64,000 nucleotides of DNA from Roseovarius azorensis (GTDB lineage Bacteria > Pseudomonadota > Alphaproteobacteria > Rhodobacterales > Rhodobacteraceae), in assembly GCF_900109455.1 (NCBI RefSeq), contig NZ_FOAG01000010.1, positions 1 through 64,000 on the forward strand, in the 5' to 3' direction. The number at the start of each line of letters is the position of its first letter. Position 1 is the stretch's first letter. The notes beneath the pieces are model-generated. The model saw only the letters and a program-made list of their open reading frames with translations, had not been told where the DNA came from and ran no database searches. A program made the translations under genes and the position numbers. Positions 35,095 through 43,947 of this stretch are shown piece by piece.

Positions 35095-35958
35095 CTATCC
35101 CTCGCCGATCAGCTTGTTGCGGTAGTGGCTGGATATCTGGTCAAAGAACACGATGGTACCGAACAGCAGCAGAAAGATCGCCGCCACCTCGTCATAGCGT
35201 CCCTGTCCCCAGCTAAAGGCGTTCTTGAGGTCATAACCGATGCCGCCCGATCCCACGAAGCCCAGGATCGCCGAGGCGCGGATGTTGATCTCAAACCGCA
35301 AGAGGGCGTAGCTGAGATAGTTCGGCGCCACCTGTGGAATCACGCCCAACCACATGCGCTGGCCCCATGTGGCCCCCACCGATTGCAACCCCTCGACCGG
35401 TTTGAGGCTTGCGTTCTCGTTCACTTCCGAAAAGAGCTTGCCCAGCGCCCCCGCCGTGTGAATGGCGATGGCGATCATCGCCGGGACCGGTCCGCCGCCG
35501 AGGATAAAGATCAGCACAAGCGCGATCACGATCTCGGGCACCGCGCGCAGCACATCCATCAGCCGCCGGAAAAGCCCGATCAGGCGTGGCCATTTCGCCA
35601 GTCCGCGCGTCGCCAGAAGCGACAGAAGGATCGCCCCCAGCGCCCCAAGCAGCGTCGAGGCCGCCGCGATATTCACCGTTTCGATGAGCGAGGGCAGGAA
35701 TTTCCACATCAGCCCCGGCAGGTTGGCCACCTTGGCGACCGCCTCGGTTAGAACCTCCCTGGGAAATTGAAAGATGTTGCCGATTCCGTTCCAGAACCCG
35801 CCCGCGTTGCGCCCGTCGGCCACGCGAAATCCCGAGACCATCAGCGCCACGAAGACGATCAGCATCACCGCCCCATAGGTGCGCTTGCGCCGCGTCATCG
35901 CCATATAGGCGTCCTGCACCCGGCCCACGCCTGCCTGCTCTGCCGTCAGATCGCTCAT
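35095..35958 (-). CDS. phnE1: Phosphonate ABC transporter permease
   Basis: A 287-residue PhnE permease, the normal-length partner. Six hydrophobic segments are visible; the EAA-like loop is KPVEGLQSVGATWGQRMWLGVIP. It pairs with PhnE2 in the inner membrane and with PhnC and PhnD. A strong hairpin separates it from phnD upstream. Confidence 0.94.
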   Translation of the reverse strand: MSDLTAEQAGVGRVQDAYMAMTRRKRTYGAVMLIVFVALMVSGFRVADGRNAGGFWNGIGNIFQFPREVLTEAVAKVANLPGLMWKFLPSLIETVNIAAASTLLGALGAILLSLLATRGLAKWPRLIGLFRRLMDVLRAVPEIVIALVLIFILGGGPVPAMIAIAIHTAGALGKLFSEVNENASLKPVEGLQSVGATWGQRMWLGVIPQVAPNYLSYALLRFEINIRASAILGFVGSGGIGYDLKNAFSWGQGRYDEVAAIFLLLFGTIVFFDQISSHYRNKLIGEG

Positions 35959-35980
35959 GCCCGCCTCCTGTCATGCGAAA

Positions 35981-36006
35981 CCGGGCCCACGCGGATGCGG
36001 GCCCGG
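35981..36006 (-). promoter_or_regulatory. Strong hairpin between phnD and phnE1
   Basis: CCGGGCCC (35981-35988) pairs with GGGCCCGG (35999-36006) around a 10-base loop, in the 69-base gap after phnD. Such a structure after a binding-protein gene can protect phnD mRNA or reduce read-through, raising PhnD over the permeases. Confidence 0.6.
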
Positions 36007-36027
36007 CGCTCGGTCAGTCTCGCTGGC

Positions 36028-36930
36028 TTACATCTGCGACTTGCGCGCCTCGATGATCGAGAGATAGGCGTCATGGCTGATCGGCTGGAACCCCAGCGCC
36101 TCGCCTGCCATGAAGTTGTAGGCGCAATCGGCGTCCATGTAGGGCAGCGAGGCGGTCAGGGTGGTGATGTCCAGCTTGACCCGTTCGGGCAGCGCCTTGC
36201 GCAGCACGATGGGGCCTTCGGGGATCGGCTTGGACTTCCAGATCTCGACCATCTGGTTCATGTCGACCAAGCCCGCATCCACCGCCTTGCGCAGCGCACC
36301 CGAGTTGTAGCCGTCTTCCCATGCGCCCATGCCATCGGCCCAGGTCACACCGGCATCAACATCGCCATTGGCGACCGCGACGATGGTCTGCTCATGACCG
36401 CCAGTGAACTTGACCTCACCGAAGTAATCGCCCGACTCCATACTGGCGCCGGTCTCGGCGGGAATCTCGATCGCGGGGATCAGATAGCCCGAGGTCGAGT
36501 TGGGATCGCCAAAGGCAAAGACCTTGCCCTTCATGTCCTCGAGTGAGGTGATGCCGCTGTCCTTGCGGGCAAAACCGACCGAGTAATAGCCATAGGATTT
36601 GTCCATATTGGTCTTGACCATGATGGGCTCGACCGCTTCGGGATCAGTCAGATAGGCCTTGGCATAGGCCGATGCGCCCAACCACGCCATGTCGATGGTG
36701 CCACCCAGAAGGCCCTGGATCACGCCATCATAGTCGGCGGGGGTGAACAGCTTGACCGGCACCCCGAGCAGGTTTTCCGCAGCGGCGCGATAGCATTCGT
36801 TCGAGGTCATGCGATCCTGCGCATTTTCCCCGCCCAGAATGCCGATGCGGAATTCGGTGATCTTGTCCTCGGCCAGCGCGGGGCTGATCAGAGCAGTGGT
36901 TGCAACGATGGCAGCAAGCAGATTCTTCAT
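36028..36930 (-). CDS. phnD: Phosphonate-binding protein PhnD
   Basis: A 300-residue periplasmic substrate-binding protein. The signal peptide is MKNLLAAIVATTALISPALA, cleaved before EDKITEFRIG. The PhnD fold is shown by GGTIDMAWLGASAYAK, FGDPNSTSGYLIPA (the phosphonate-binding Ser/Thr-Ser segment) and GDVDAGVTWADG. It delivers phosphonates to the PhnC-PhnE1-PhnE2 transporter. The ATG at 36930 is set by the signal peptide and by GGAGAGA upstream. Hairpins flank the gene on both sides. Confidence 0.96.
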   Translation of the reverse strand: MKNLLAAIVATTALISPALAEDKITEFRIGILGGENAQDRMTSNECYRAAAENLLGVPVKLFTPADYDGVIQGLLGGTIDMAWLGASAYAKAYLTDPEAVEPIMVKTNMDKSYGYYSVGFARKDSGITSLEDMKGKVFAFGDPNSTSGYLIPAIEIPAETGASMESGDYFGEVKFTGGHEQTIVAVANGDVDAGVTWADGMGAWEDGYNSGALRKAVDAGLVDMNQMVEIWKSKPIPEGPIVLRKALPERVKLDITTLTASLPYMDADCAYNFMAGEALGFQPISHDAYLSIIEARKSQM

Positions 36931-36955
36931 GGATTTCTCTCCGTTCAAGGTGTAA

Positions 36956-36975
36956 GCCCGCCACCCTCGGCGGGC
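36956..36975 (-). promoter_or_regulatory. Hairpin between phnC and phnD
   Basis: GCCCGCC (36956-36962) pairs with GGCGGGC (36969-36975) around a 6-base loop in the 53-base gap after phnC. With the hairpin after phnD it brackets the phnD message. Confidence 0.55.
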
Positions 36976-36983
36976 CGGGGTCG

Positions 36984-37808
36984 TCAGACCGCAGCCTCCG
37001 CCTCGCGCAGAGCGCGCTTGAGGCCGCGACCGAGCGTCTCGATGGACGTCGATGTGCTTTCCTCGGAAAACGAGGCGTCGGCTCCGTAAATGTCGCGCGC
37101 CACGCCGGTAGTCAGTTGCTCCGGCGTGCCGTCGAACACCACGCGGCCATGCAACATCCCGATCACCCGGTCGCAATAGCGCCGCGCGGTGTCCAGCGTG
37201 TGCAAGTTGGCGATCACCGTGCGTCCGTCCTCTTCATGGATGCGGCGCAGCGCGTCCATAACGATCTGCGCGTTCATCGGGTCAAGGCTGGCAATCGGCT
37301 CGTCCGCCAGAATGATCCTTGGATCCTGCATCAGCGCGCGCGCAATCGCCACCCGCTGCTGCTGCCCGCCCGAAAGCGCCTCGGCGCGTTTCGGCGCATG
37401 ATCGGCGATGCCCAGTCGGTCGAGGATCTCGATGGCGCGGTGAATGTCGGCCTGCGGATAAAGGTTGAACATCGTGGCCAGCGTCGAGCGGCGGTTGAGC
37501 GTGCCATGCAGCACGTTCGACACCACATCCATGCGCGGCACAAGGTTGAACTGCTGAAAGATCATCGCGCATTGTGACTGCCAGGCGCGTTTCCCGGCTC
37601 CCCTGAGCGCGGTCACATCGCGGCCCTCGAAATAGATGCGCCCGGCACTCGCATCGGTCAGCCGGTTGATCATCCGCAAGAGGGTGGATTTGCCTGCTCC
37701 CGATCGGCCGATAATCCCGATCATCGCGGGTCGCTCGACAGAGAACGTCACCTTGTCCACTGCGGTGTTCTGGCCAAATGTCTTGGTCAGCGCATCAATG
37801 CTCAGCAC
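36984..37808 (-). CDS. phnC: Phosphonate ABC transporter ATPase PhnC
   Basis: A 274-residue ABC ATPase. Walker A is [13 protein letters not shown], the signature [16 protein letters not shown], Walker [13 protein letters not shown]. It drives phosphonate uptake with PhnD and the two PhnE subunits and is the first gene of the transport operon. A Pho box-like repeat lies 64 bases upstream of its start, but in the opposite reading direction. Confidence 0.96.
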   Translation of the reverse strand: MLSIDALTKTFGQNTAVDKVTFSVERPAMIGIIGRSGAGKSTLLRMINRLTDASAGRIYFEGRDVTALRGAGKRAWQSQCAMIFQQFNLVPRMDVVSNVLHGTLNRRSTLATMFNLYPQADIHRAIEILDRLGIADHAPKRAEALSGGQQQRVAIARALMQDPRIILADEPIASLDPMNAQIVMDALRRIHEEDGRTVIANLHTLDTARRYCDRVIGMLHGRVVFDGTPEQLTTGVARDIYGADASFSEESTSTSIETLGRGLKRALREAEAAV

Positions 37809-37871
37809 GACTATTGCCCCCGTTGGTTCGCACCCCGTCTAGGCACGATTCCCAACGACTTTGCGACAGGG

Positions 37872-37889
37872 CTGTAAAATCTCTGTGAC
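37872..37889 (+). promoter_or_regulatory. Pho box-like repeat between phnC and TetR gene
   Basis: CTGTAAAATCT and CTGTGACACCG begin at 37872 and 37883, an 11-base phase. The match to the PhoB consensus is 12 of 18. It is in the 151-base divergent gap and reads toward the TetR gene, so control of phnC would have to act in the reverse orientation. Confidence 0.4.
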
Positions 37890-37959
37890 ACCGCATCGCG
37901 TGCAGCCGTGACAAACCACCCTCTTGCGGCAGCGCAGCATGATGCGTAAGGCTGATGTC

Positions 37960-38517
37960 ATGCCCCTCCTGCGCCGCCCCCGCCTGACCCGGACCGACTG
38001 GCTTATCGCCGGACTGGAGGCGCTGTGCGAGATCGGACCGGGCGCGCTCGGGGCTGAACCGCTGGCGCGCCGGATCGGCACCACCAAGGGGTCGTTCTAC
38101 TGGCATTTCAACGATGTGCCCGCCTATCATCAGGCCATTCTGGACTTGTGGGCAGCCGAGGCAGAGGCCACGCTCACCACAGCGTCAGAGGCCGCGACCG
38201 ACACCTCTCGCCTGCGCGACACCGCGCAGACCATCGCCGCCAGCGCCCAGAACGACGCAGCGGCGATGCGGGCCGAATCGGCCATTCGGGCCTGGGCGCA
38301 GGACGATCCCGCCGCCGCGGCGGCAGTGCAGGCGGTGGATGAACGACGCCTTCAGCGGCTGCATGCGCTGCTTTCCGCCTGCGGGATTGGCAATATCGAA
38401 ATGGCCCGCATCCTCTATGCGGCAGCGATCGGCATGCAGGCGCTGCGCGACCGCGACGCCGACCGGAACGCCGCCGCCATCGGGTCTCTGGTGGATCTCG
38501 TTCTCGCGCTCCGGTGA
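37960..38517 (+). CDS. TetR family transcriptional regulator
   Basis: A 185-residue TetR-like regulator. The N-terminal helix-turn-helix reads LARRIGTTKGSFYWHFNDV, the family's SFYWHF recognition-helix block. The C-terminal domain is Ala-rich and diverged. I use the ATG at 37960 because TAAGG sits 8 bases upstream; in-frame ATGs at 37924, 37939 and 37942 are less well placed. It is divergent from phnC and 4 bases upstream of the META-like gene, so it may control either; the ligand is unknown. Confidence 0.88.
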   Translation: MPLLRRPRLTRTDWLIAGLEALCEIGPGALGAEPLARRIGTTKGSFYWHFNDVPAYHQAILDLWAAEAEATLTTASEAATDTSRLRDTAQTIAASAQNDAAAMRAESAIRAWAQDDPAAAAAVQAVDERRLQRLHALLSACGIGNIEMARILYAAAIGMQALRDRDADRNAAAIGSLVDLVLALR

Positions 38518-38521
38518 CGCG

Positions 38522-38920
38522 ATGCGCGCTGCCCTGATCCTCGCGGTTATGTCCCTGCTGGGCTACTGCAAGGACGAGACCGTCCGCGCCTATGGTGGCG
38601 ATGCGGCAGTCTGGCACCTGCAGAGCATCGACGGCGTGCCCTATCCCGTCCGCGCCACGCTGCGCTTTCCCGAAGAGGGCAGGCTGAGCGGAGAGGCGCC
38701 CTGCAACCTCTACTCCGGCACGCAGACCGCGCCCTATCCCTGGTTTGCCGCTGAAGAGGTCACCACCACCCGCCACACCTGCCCCGCCCTCGACGCCGAA
38801 ACCCGCTATTTCCGTGCGCTCGCCGAGATGACCCTGGTCGAGGTAGCGGGCGAGGTGCTGATCCTGTCGAATGACAAGGGACGAGAGATGGTGTTCCGCG
38901 CCGGTGGAAATGGGGAGTAG
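38522..38920 (+). CDS. META domain (HslJ-like) protein
   Basis: A 132-residue secreted META/HslJ-type protein. An N-terminal hydrophobic signal (MRAALILAVMSLLGYC) precedes a domain with WHLQSIDGVPYP and FPEEGRLSGEAPCNLYSGT, the latter being the family's GxxxCNxY block. A Cys follows the signal as in lipoproteins, but the preceding residue is Tyr, a poor lipobox, so lipidation is uncertain. Function: an unknown envelope protein, co-transcribed with the TetR gene 4 bases upstream. Confidence 0.8.
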   Translation: MRAALILAVMSLLGYCKDETVRAYGGDAAVWHLQSIDGVPYPVRATLRFPEEGRLSGEAPCNLYSGTQTAPYPWFAAEEVTTTRHTCPALDAETRYFRALAEMTLVEVAGEVLILSNDKGREMVFRAGGNGE

Positions 38921-39026
38921 GGGTTGGGGGCAGTTCCGGCCAGTTTCGACAAATGCTTCATTGTCCTGATCCAAGCGAGATGGAGGCCATGCGCCGGGGG
39001 TGATGCCCGCAGCGGCACAGGTCTGT

Positions 39027-39722
39027 TCAGCCCGCAGGCGCATCCCATGTCGTCGGAACATGGCCGATCACTACCGTGGACAGCACCATATCCGTGGCGC
39101 GCGCCTTGAGGATCGCCTGGGTCTTTTTGGTATACAGCGATGCGCCGAACGAAGCCGAGAACGTGGCGCGGTTCGACACGTTGTAGAAACTGAAAGAGCT
39201 GATCAGCCAGTGCAGTTGCAGGGGATCGACGCCTTGCCGGAACTTGCCCGCCGCCTTGCCGCGCGTGCAGACGTCATCGAGTTTCTCGATGATCGAGCGG
39301 TTCAGCTTCGGGACGATCCGGGATTTCCGCAGGTAATCGGCATTATGGATGTTCTCGATCATGACAAGGCGGATGAAATGGGGCGCATTGGCATGCGCGT
39401 CGAACGTGGCCTCGACCAGACGCCTGAGGGCCGCGACGGGCTCCAGACCTTCGACGTCCAGCCGGTCCTCGCTGTTGCGCAGGGACGCATAGACACCCTC
39501 GAGAACCTTGCAGTAAAGCCCCTCCTTGTCGCCGAAATAATAGTAGATCATCCGCTTGGACGTCGATGTCTTCTCGGCGATCTCGTTGATGTTCGCCCCC
39601 GACAGGCCATGGGCGGCAAACTCTTGCGTCGCGACTGCCAGAATATCCTCGCGGACCGCGACCGGATCCTTTCTCCATGAACTTTTACGCTTCTTGGAAT
39701 CGCGATCGCCGCTGCCATCCAT
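39027..39722 (-). CDS. TetR family regulator of the shikimate operon
   Basis: A 231-residue TetR-family regulator. The helix-turn-helix is ANINEIAEKTSTSKRMIYYYFGDKEGLY; the C-terminal ligand domain matches TetR_C groups found with aromatic and TTT-transporter genes. It is divergent from tctC, and two 19-base repeats overlap the intervening promoter, so it probably represses the shikimate/quinate operon and itself. The ligand may be a pathway intermediate such as protocatechuate; not shown. Confidence 0.9.
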   Translation of the reverse strand: MDGSGDRDSKKRKSSWRKDPVAVREDILAVATQEFAAHGLSGANINEIAEKTSTSKRMIYYYFGDKEGLYCKVLEGVYASLRNSEDRLDVEGLEPVAALRRLVEATFDAHANAPHFIRLVMIENIHNADYLRKSRIVPKLNRSIIEKLDDVCTRGKAAGKFRQGVDPLQLHWLISSFSFYNVSNRATFSASFGASLYTKKTQAILKARATDMVLSTVVIGHVPTTWDAPAG

Positions 39723-39767
39723 GGGAGTTGCCTCAACAGACTGATGATTCCCCTGCTGGATAGCACA

Positions 39768-39821
39768 AAATTAACCTCTGGGAACATTTTTATTGACAAA
39801 TTAACCTCAGGGTACATAAAG
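39768..39821 (+). promoter_or_regulatory. Promoter and twin operator repeats of the shikimate operon
   Basis: The sequence AAATTAACCTCWGGGWACA (W is A or T) occurs at 39768-39786 and again at 39798-39816, 30 bases (about three turns) apart. The core ACC-N4-GGT of copy two is partly symmetric. TTGACA at 39793-39798 is a perfect -35 and ATAAAG (39816-39821) a weak -10 with 17-base spacing, so the second repeat fills the spacer. This is where TetR would act. Confidence 0.65.
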
Positions 39822-39885
39822 GTGATCGTGACCGCCGAGAAGAGGAGCGAATCGGCAGCCAGCAAAACACCTAGGGAGGACAGGA

Positions 39886-40890
39886 ATGTATCCGAAACTG
39901 ATCGGCGCACTGGTTGCGCTTGGACTGACAGCAACCATCGCCACCGCGCAGGATTATCCCAGCAAGGAAATCCAGGGCATCATCCAGTGGGGTGCGGGCG
40001 GTTCGACCGATACCGTGATGCGCTCTGTCACACCACATGCCGAGGATGTTCTGGGCGGCACGGTCGTCATGCAGAACATGACGGGTGCGGTGGGCGCCAT
40101 CGCGCTGAACCACGTCGCCGGATCCACCGCTGACGGCTATACCTTGCTGATGGGCGCGGAAAACCCGATGCTCTACAAGGTCATGGGGCTCGGCGACAAG
40201 GATTACGGCGAGTTCATCCCGATCAACATCCTGGCCCGCGGCACGCCGATACTGGTCGCGAACAAGGATGCCCCCTACGACGACTATGCAGGGCTGATGG
40301 CCTATATCGCCGAAAATCCGGGCGAAGTGCGCATCGGATCCACCGGACCCGGCGGGGTGCCTTCAGTCGTCACCGCGATGATGAACACCGTCGAGGGCGA
40401 ACTTGACCTGATCGCCGTTCCCTACGATGGCGACGGCCCCGCGCTGACGGCTCTCCAAGGTGGCGCGATCGACGTGATGCCCGCCGTTCTTGGTGCCGCC
40501 ATCGAAGGTATCCGCGCGGGCAACATCAAACCGCTGGCCGTCTTTGACCTCGCGCCCAACAGCAAGCTACCGGACGTGCCGGCGGTGACCTCATTCAACG
40601 AAGCCTACAGCACCTACCTGCCCTGGGGGCCGTTCTTTGGCGTCTTTGTTCCCAAGGGCACGCCGGATGACGTGGTGGCCAAGCTGAGCGACGCCTATGC
40701 GACAGGGGCCCGGCATCCCGATTTCGTCGAACTGATGGACAGCCGCGGATTCACACTGATGTCCATCTCCGGCGACGAGGCCGACGCTTTCCTGACGAAA
40801 TGGCAGCAAGGCACCGCATGGCTCCTGCACGATGCGGGCCTGACCAAGACCTCCCCCGAAGAATTCGGCATCGCCCGTCCGGGCGAATAA
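39886..40890 (+). CDS. tctC: Tripartite tricarboxylate transporter substrate-binding protein
   Basis: A 334-residue periplasmic TctC-type binding protein. The signal peptide is MYPKLIGALVALGLTATIATA, cleaved before QDYPSKE. The TctC markers are YPSKEIQGIIQWGAGGSTDTVMRS, GADGYTLL-like TADGYTLLMG and VPYDGDGPALTALQGG. It captures an organic acid for TctBA. GGGAGGACAGG precedes the ATG. Given the downstream shikimate enzymes the likely ligand is shikimate or quinate. Confidence 0.93.
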   Translation: MYPKLIGALVALGLTATIATAQDYPSKEIQGIIQWGAGGSTDTVMRSVTPHAEDVLGGTVVMQNMTGAVGAIALNHVAGSTADGYTLLMGAENPMLYKVMGLGDKDYGEFIPINILARGTPILVANKDAPYDDYAGLMAYIAENPGEVRIGSTGPGGVPSVVTAMMNTVEGELDLIAVPYDGDGPALTALQGGAIDVMPAVLGAAIEGIRAGNIKPLAVFDLAPNSKLPDVPAVTSFNEAYSTYLPWGPFFGVFVPKGTPDDVVAKLSDAYATGARHPDFVELMDSRGFTLMSISGDEADAFLTKWQQGTAWLLHDAGLTKTSPEEFGIARPGE

Positions 40891-41016
40891 CAACTGACAC
40901 AGTCGGATGGTGGGGCCATAAAGGACCTGCCACACTGGCGCCGCCCGCGCCTGACGTCGGGCGGCGCTTTGCGTTCCGGGGAGGAGCCCGGCCAAGTCCA
41001 ACGGGAGGAATGGATC

Positions 41017-41586
41017 ATGAATCCGGAATTCAGAGGCGACAGCGATCATCACGACGGCACGTCGGATGCAACACCCGGAGGCTACCCGGCACAGCGGCGC
41101 CCCGGTGAATTGGGCTTTGCCATCTTTCTGACCATCGCGAGTCTGGTGCTGCTCTACAACGCCTATGGCATCTCGGGACTGGGCGCCCTGTCCGCCCCCG
41201 GCTCGGTGCCAATGGCAACAACCTTTATCATGCTTGTAACGGCGGGGATGGTGACGTTGCGCACGGCACGTATGCCCAAGGTCGCAAATGAAACCATGGC
41301 AAACGACATACTGCCGCTGCTGATTATCATTTTCATCGGGTTTCTCGTTGTCTTTGGTCTCATGCTGAAACCAGTCGGCTTCGCGCCGACCGCAGCGCTC
41401 TTTCTGATCGTTGCGATCAAGGTTCTGGCGCGCCGGGGATGGGGCTACACGCTGCTTGTCGCGCTCGGGTCGCTGATTGTGATCTGGCTGGTTTTCCGCG
41501 TCGTCTTTACCGTACTCCTGCCGGCCGGGATCGTGCCCGAGGCCGAGTTCATCCAGATTTTCCGCAACCTGCTGTCCGGGAACTGA
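41017..41586 (+). CDS. tctB: Tripartite tricarboxylate transporter small membrane subunit
   Basis: A 189-residue TctB protein with four hydrophobic segments (about 30-50, 66-82, 96-115 and 135-165 of the mature frame) after a polar N-terminus of about 25 residues. GGGAGGAA lies 6 bases before the ATG at 41017, better placed than the in-frame start at 40969. It sits between tctC and tctA. Confidence 0.9.
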   Translation: MNPEFRGDSDHHDGTSDATPGGYPAQRRPGELGFAIFLTIASLVLLYNAYGISGLGALSAPGSVPMATTFIMLVTAGMVTLRTARMPKVANETMANDILPLLIIIFIGFLVVFGLMLKPVGFAPTAALFLIVAIKVLARRGWGYTLLVALGSLIVIWLVFRVVFTVLLPAGIVPEAEFIQIFRNLLSGN

Positions 41587-41590
41587 CGTG

Positions 41591-43099
41591 ATGGAAACGC
41601 TGCTGGCAATCTTCACCATCTTCACCCAACCGCAACTGCTGCTCCTGGTCGGCATCGGAACCTTTGCGGGCATCTATATCGGGGCCATTCCTGGACTGTC
41701 CGTCACCATGGCGGTTTCAATCCTGATTTCCTTTACCTTCTCATGGGACGTCTATCCGGCGATCTCGCTGATGGTCGGTATCTACATGGGCGGCGTCTAT
41801 GGCGGCTCGCGCACGGCGATACTGCTCAATATCCCCGGCGCGCCATCGGCCATCGCCACCGCGATGGACGGCTATCCCATGGCCAAGAGGGGTGAGGCCG
41901 GGCAGGCCATAGGCGTGACCACTGTCATGTCCTTTTTTGGTGGATTCATCGGCATTCTGGTGCTCGCCCTTGCAGCGCCCTTCGTCTCCGACTTTGCGCT
42001 GACATTCCAGCCACGGGACTACATGCTGCTCGCGATCCTGGGGATCCTTCTGGTCGGCTCCCTGTCAAGCGGCAGTCTGGTCAAGGGCATCTTTGCCGGA
42101 GCGTTCGGCATTGCCATCGGATCCGTCGGGCGCGATCCGCTGACCTTCACGGAACGCCTCACCTTCGATCTGCAGATCATGCAGGGCGGAATTTCCTTCA
42201 TCGCCGTCATGATTGGCATGTTCGGTGTGTCCGAAGCGCTGCTGCAGTTACAGAACGTGGACAAGGTGGCGGTGCGGCAGAAGATCTCGAAGATCGTGCC
42301 CTCCTTCGCCACCATGCGAAAGCATCTGCCGCTCAGCCTGCAGACCTCAACCATCGGCGTGATCATCGGCGCCCTGCCCGGCACCGGCGGAGATATTGCG
42401 GCGCTGATGGCCTATGATCACGCCAAGCGCGTCACCAAGAATCCCGAGCGCCCCTTTGGAGAGGGCGCAATGGAGGGTCTGGTCGCCCCGGAGACCGCCA
42501 ACAATGCAGCCGTGGGCGGGGCCTTTATCCCGATGATGACGCTAGGGATCCCAGGCGATGCCGTCACCGCAATCATGATCGGCGCGCTGTTCATCCACGG
42601 GCTGAATCCCGGCCCGATGCTGATGATAGACCAGCCCGACATGTTCTGGTTCATCGTGGGCGCGCTGATGACCGCTAATGTCTTCATGCTGATCTTTGGC
42701 CTTACCGGCATCAGGATATTCACAAAGATTGTCGAGATGCCCCGATCCATCATCATTCCCCTGATCTTTCTGCTGTCAATCGTCGGGGCCTATGCCGTGA
42801 ACAACGCGATCTCCGACGTCTACTGGATGCTCGGTTTCGGTGTCCTCGGGTTCTTCATGCGCCATTACGGCTATCCGCTGGGTCCGGTGATCCTCGGTGT
42901 CATCCTGTCGCGTCTTCTCGACGACAACTGGCGCAGGGCGATCATCTCCGAGCGCGAGGATCTTGGCCGCTTTTTTGAAGGCATCATCACCAGCCCTCTT
43001 TCGCTGACGCTCTTCACGGCGGTCATCCTCATCTTCGTCAGCCAGACACCGCTCTGGAGCGCCGCGAAAATCCGCTTGTTCGGAAAGGCCAGCACATGA
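41591..43099 (+). CDS. tctA: Tripartite tricarboxylate transporter large permease
   Basis: A 502-residue TctA permease with about a dozen hydrophobic segments. Family motifs: GAIPGLSVTMAVSILISFTF, YMGGVYGGSRTAILLNIPG and GALPGTGGDIAALMAYDHAKR; the paired Gly-rich blocks are diagnostic. The ATG at 41591 is used; a GTG at 41588 is in frame. It overlaps the next gene by 4 bases. Confidence 0.95.
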   Translation: METLLAIFTIFTQPQLLLLVGIGTFAGIYIGAIPGLSVTMAVSILISFTFSWDVYPAISLMVGIYMGGVYGGSRTAILLNIPGAPSAIATAMDGYPMAKRGEAGQAIGVTTVMSFFGGFIGILVLALAAPFVSDFALTFQPRDYMLLAILGILLVGSLSSGSLVKGIFAGAFGIAIGSVGRDPLTFTERLTFDLQIMQGGISFIAVMIGMFGVSEALLQLQNVDKVAVRQKISKIVPSFATMRKHLPLSLQTSTIGVIIGALPGTGGDIAALMAYDHAKRVTKNPERPFGEGAMEGLVAPETANNAAVGGAFIPMMTLGIPGDAVTAIMIGALFIHGLNPGPMLMIDQPDMFWFIVGALMTANVFMLIFGLTGIRIFTKIVEMPRSIIIPLIFLLSIVGAYAVNNAISDVYWMLGFGVLGFFMRHYGYPLGPVILGVILSRLLDDNWRRAIISEREDLGRFFEGIITSPLSLTLFTAVILIFVSQTPLWSAAKIRLFGKAST

Positions 43100-43947
43100 C
43101 AGAGACACCGACAGGATCCGTCAGACTCGGGTTGATCGGTGACAATATCAGCCGGTCGAAATCACCTCGCCTTCACCGCACCGCGGGACGACTGGCCGGT
43201 CTCAACGTCACCTATGACCGGCTCATTCCCCGCGACCTTGGCCTGAGCTTCGACGAAACGTTCGAACTTGCGCGGGCCGGCGGCTTTCGCGGGATCAACG
43301 TGACCTACCCCTACAAGGAACTGGTCGCAGGCAAGGTTCAGATCAGCGATCCCCTTGTCCGGGCGATCGGCGCGGTGAACACCATCGTGTTCGAGCCGTC
43401 AGGCCCGCAGGGGTTCAACACCGATTACAGCGGTTTCATGAGCGCCTACCGCGCCGTGATGGGGCAGGCCCCGCCCGGCACGGTATGCCTGATTGGCACC
43501 GGCGGTGTCGGCAAGGCGGTCGCCTTTGGTCTGCTCGGCCTCGGTGCTGAGACGATACGCTGTGTCGATCTGGACCCGACCAAGGCCGCTGCACTGGCGA
43601 AGGCGCTGTGCAATGTCGGCAGCGATACAAGGATCGAGCCCGCGACCGATGCGCTTCAGGCCGTCATCGGCGCGGACGGTATCATCAACTGCACGCCCCT
43701 CGGGATGGTTGGCATCGGCGGCACCCCCCTGCCCGCTTCCACCATGACCGGGGCAAGATGGGCCTTTGACGCGGTCTATACGCCGGTCGAAACCGAATTC
43801 CTGCGCGACGCCACAGCCGCCGGACTTGATGTCATCTCGGGTTATGAGCTGTTCTTTGGTCAGGGTGTCGATGCCTGGCGCATCTTTACCGGCATAGACT
43901 TGGACTGGAGCGCCCTGCGCACCGCCATAGAGGGGGATGAGCTGTGA
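43096..43947 (+). CDS. Shikimate/quinate dehydrogenase, probably NAD-dependent
   Basis: A 283-residue AroE-fold enzyme. Shikimate site: NISRSKSPRLH and the catalytic Lys in GINVTYPYKE, with Asp in FNTDYSGF. The cofactor loop is GTGGVGKAVAF, and the acidic VDLDPTKA after beta-2, instead of the NRT of biosynthetic NADP enzymes, points to NAD and a catabolic role (quinate/shikimate dehydrogenase type). It converts shikimate to 3-dehydroshikimate. It overlaps both neighbours by 4 bases. Confidence 0.88.
   Translation: MTETPTGSVRLGLIGDNISRSKSPRLHRTAGRLAGLNVTYDRLIPRDLGLSFDETFELARAGGFRGINVTYPYKELVAGKVQISDPLVRAIGAVNTIVFEPSGPQGFNTDYSGFMSAYRAVMGQAPPGTVCLIGTGGVGKAVAFGLLGLGAETIRCVDLDPTKAAALAKALCNVGSDTRIEPATDALQAVIGADGIINCTPLGMVGIGGTPLPASTMTGARWAFDAVYTPVETEFLRDATAAGLDVISGYELFFGQGVDAWRIFTGIDLDWSALRTAIEGDEL

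Noticed and set aside
34369-35751. A 460-codon frame opposite phnE1/phnE2
   Set aside because: Antisense to two recognisable permeases; composition is that of a shadow frame.
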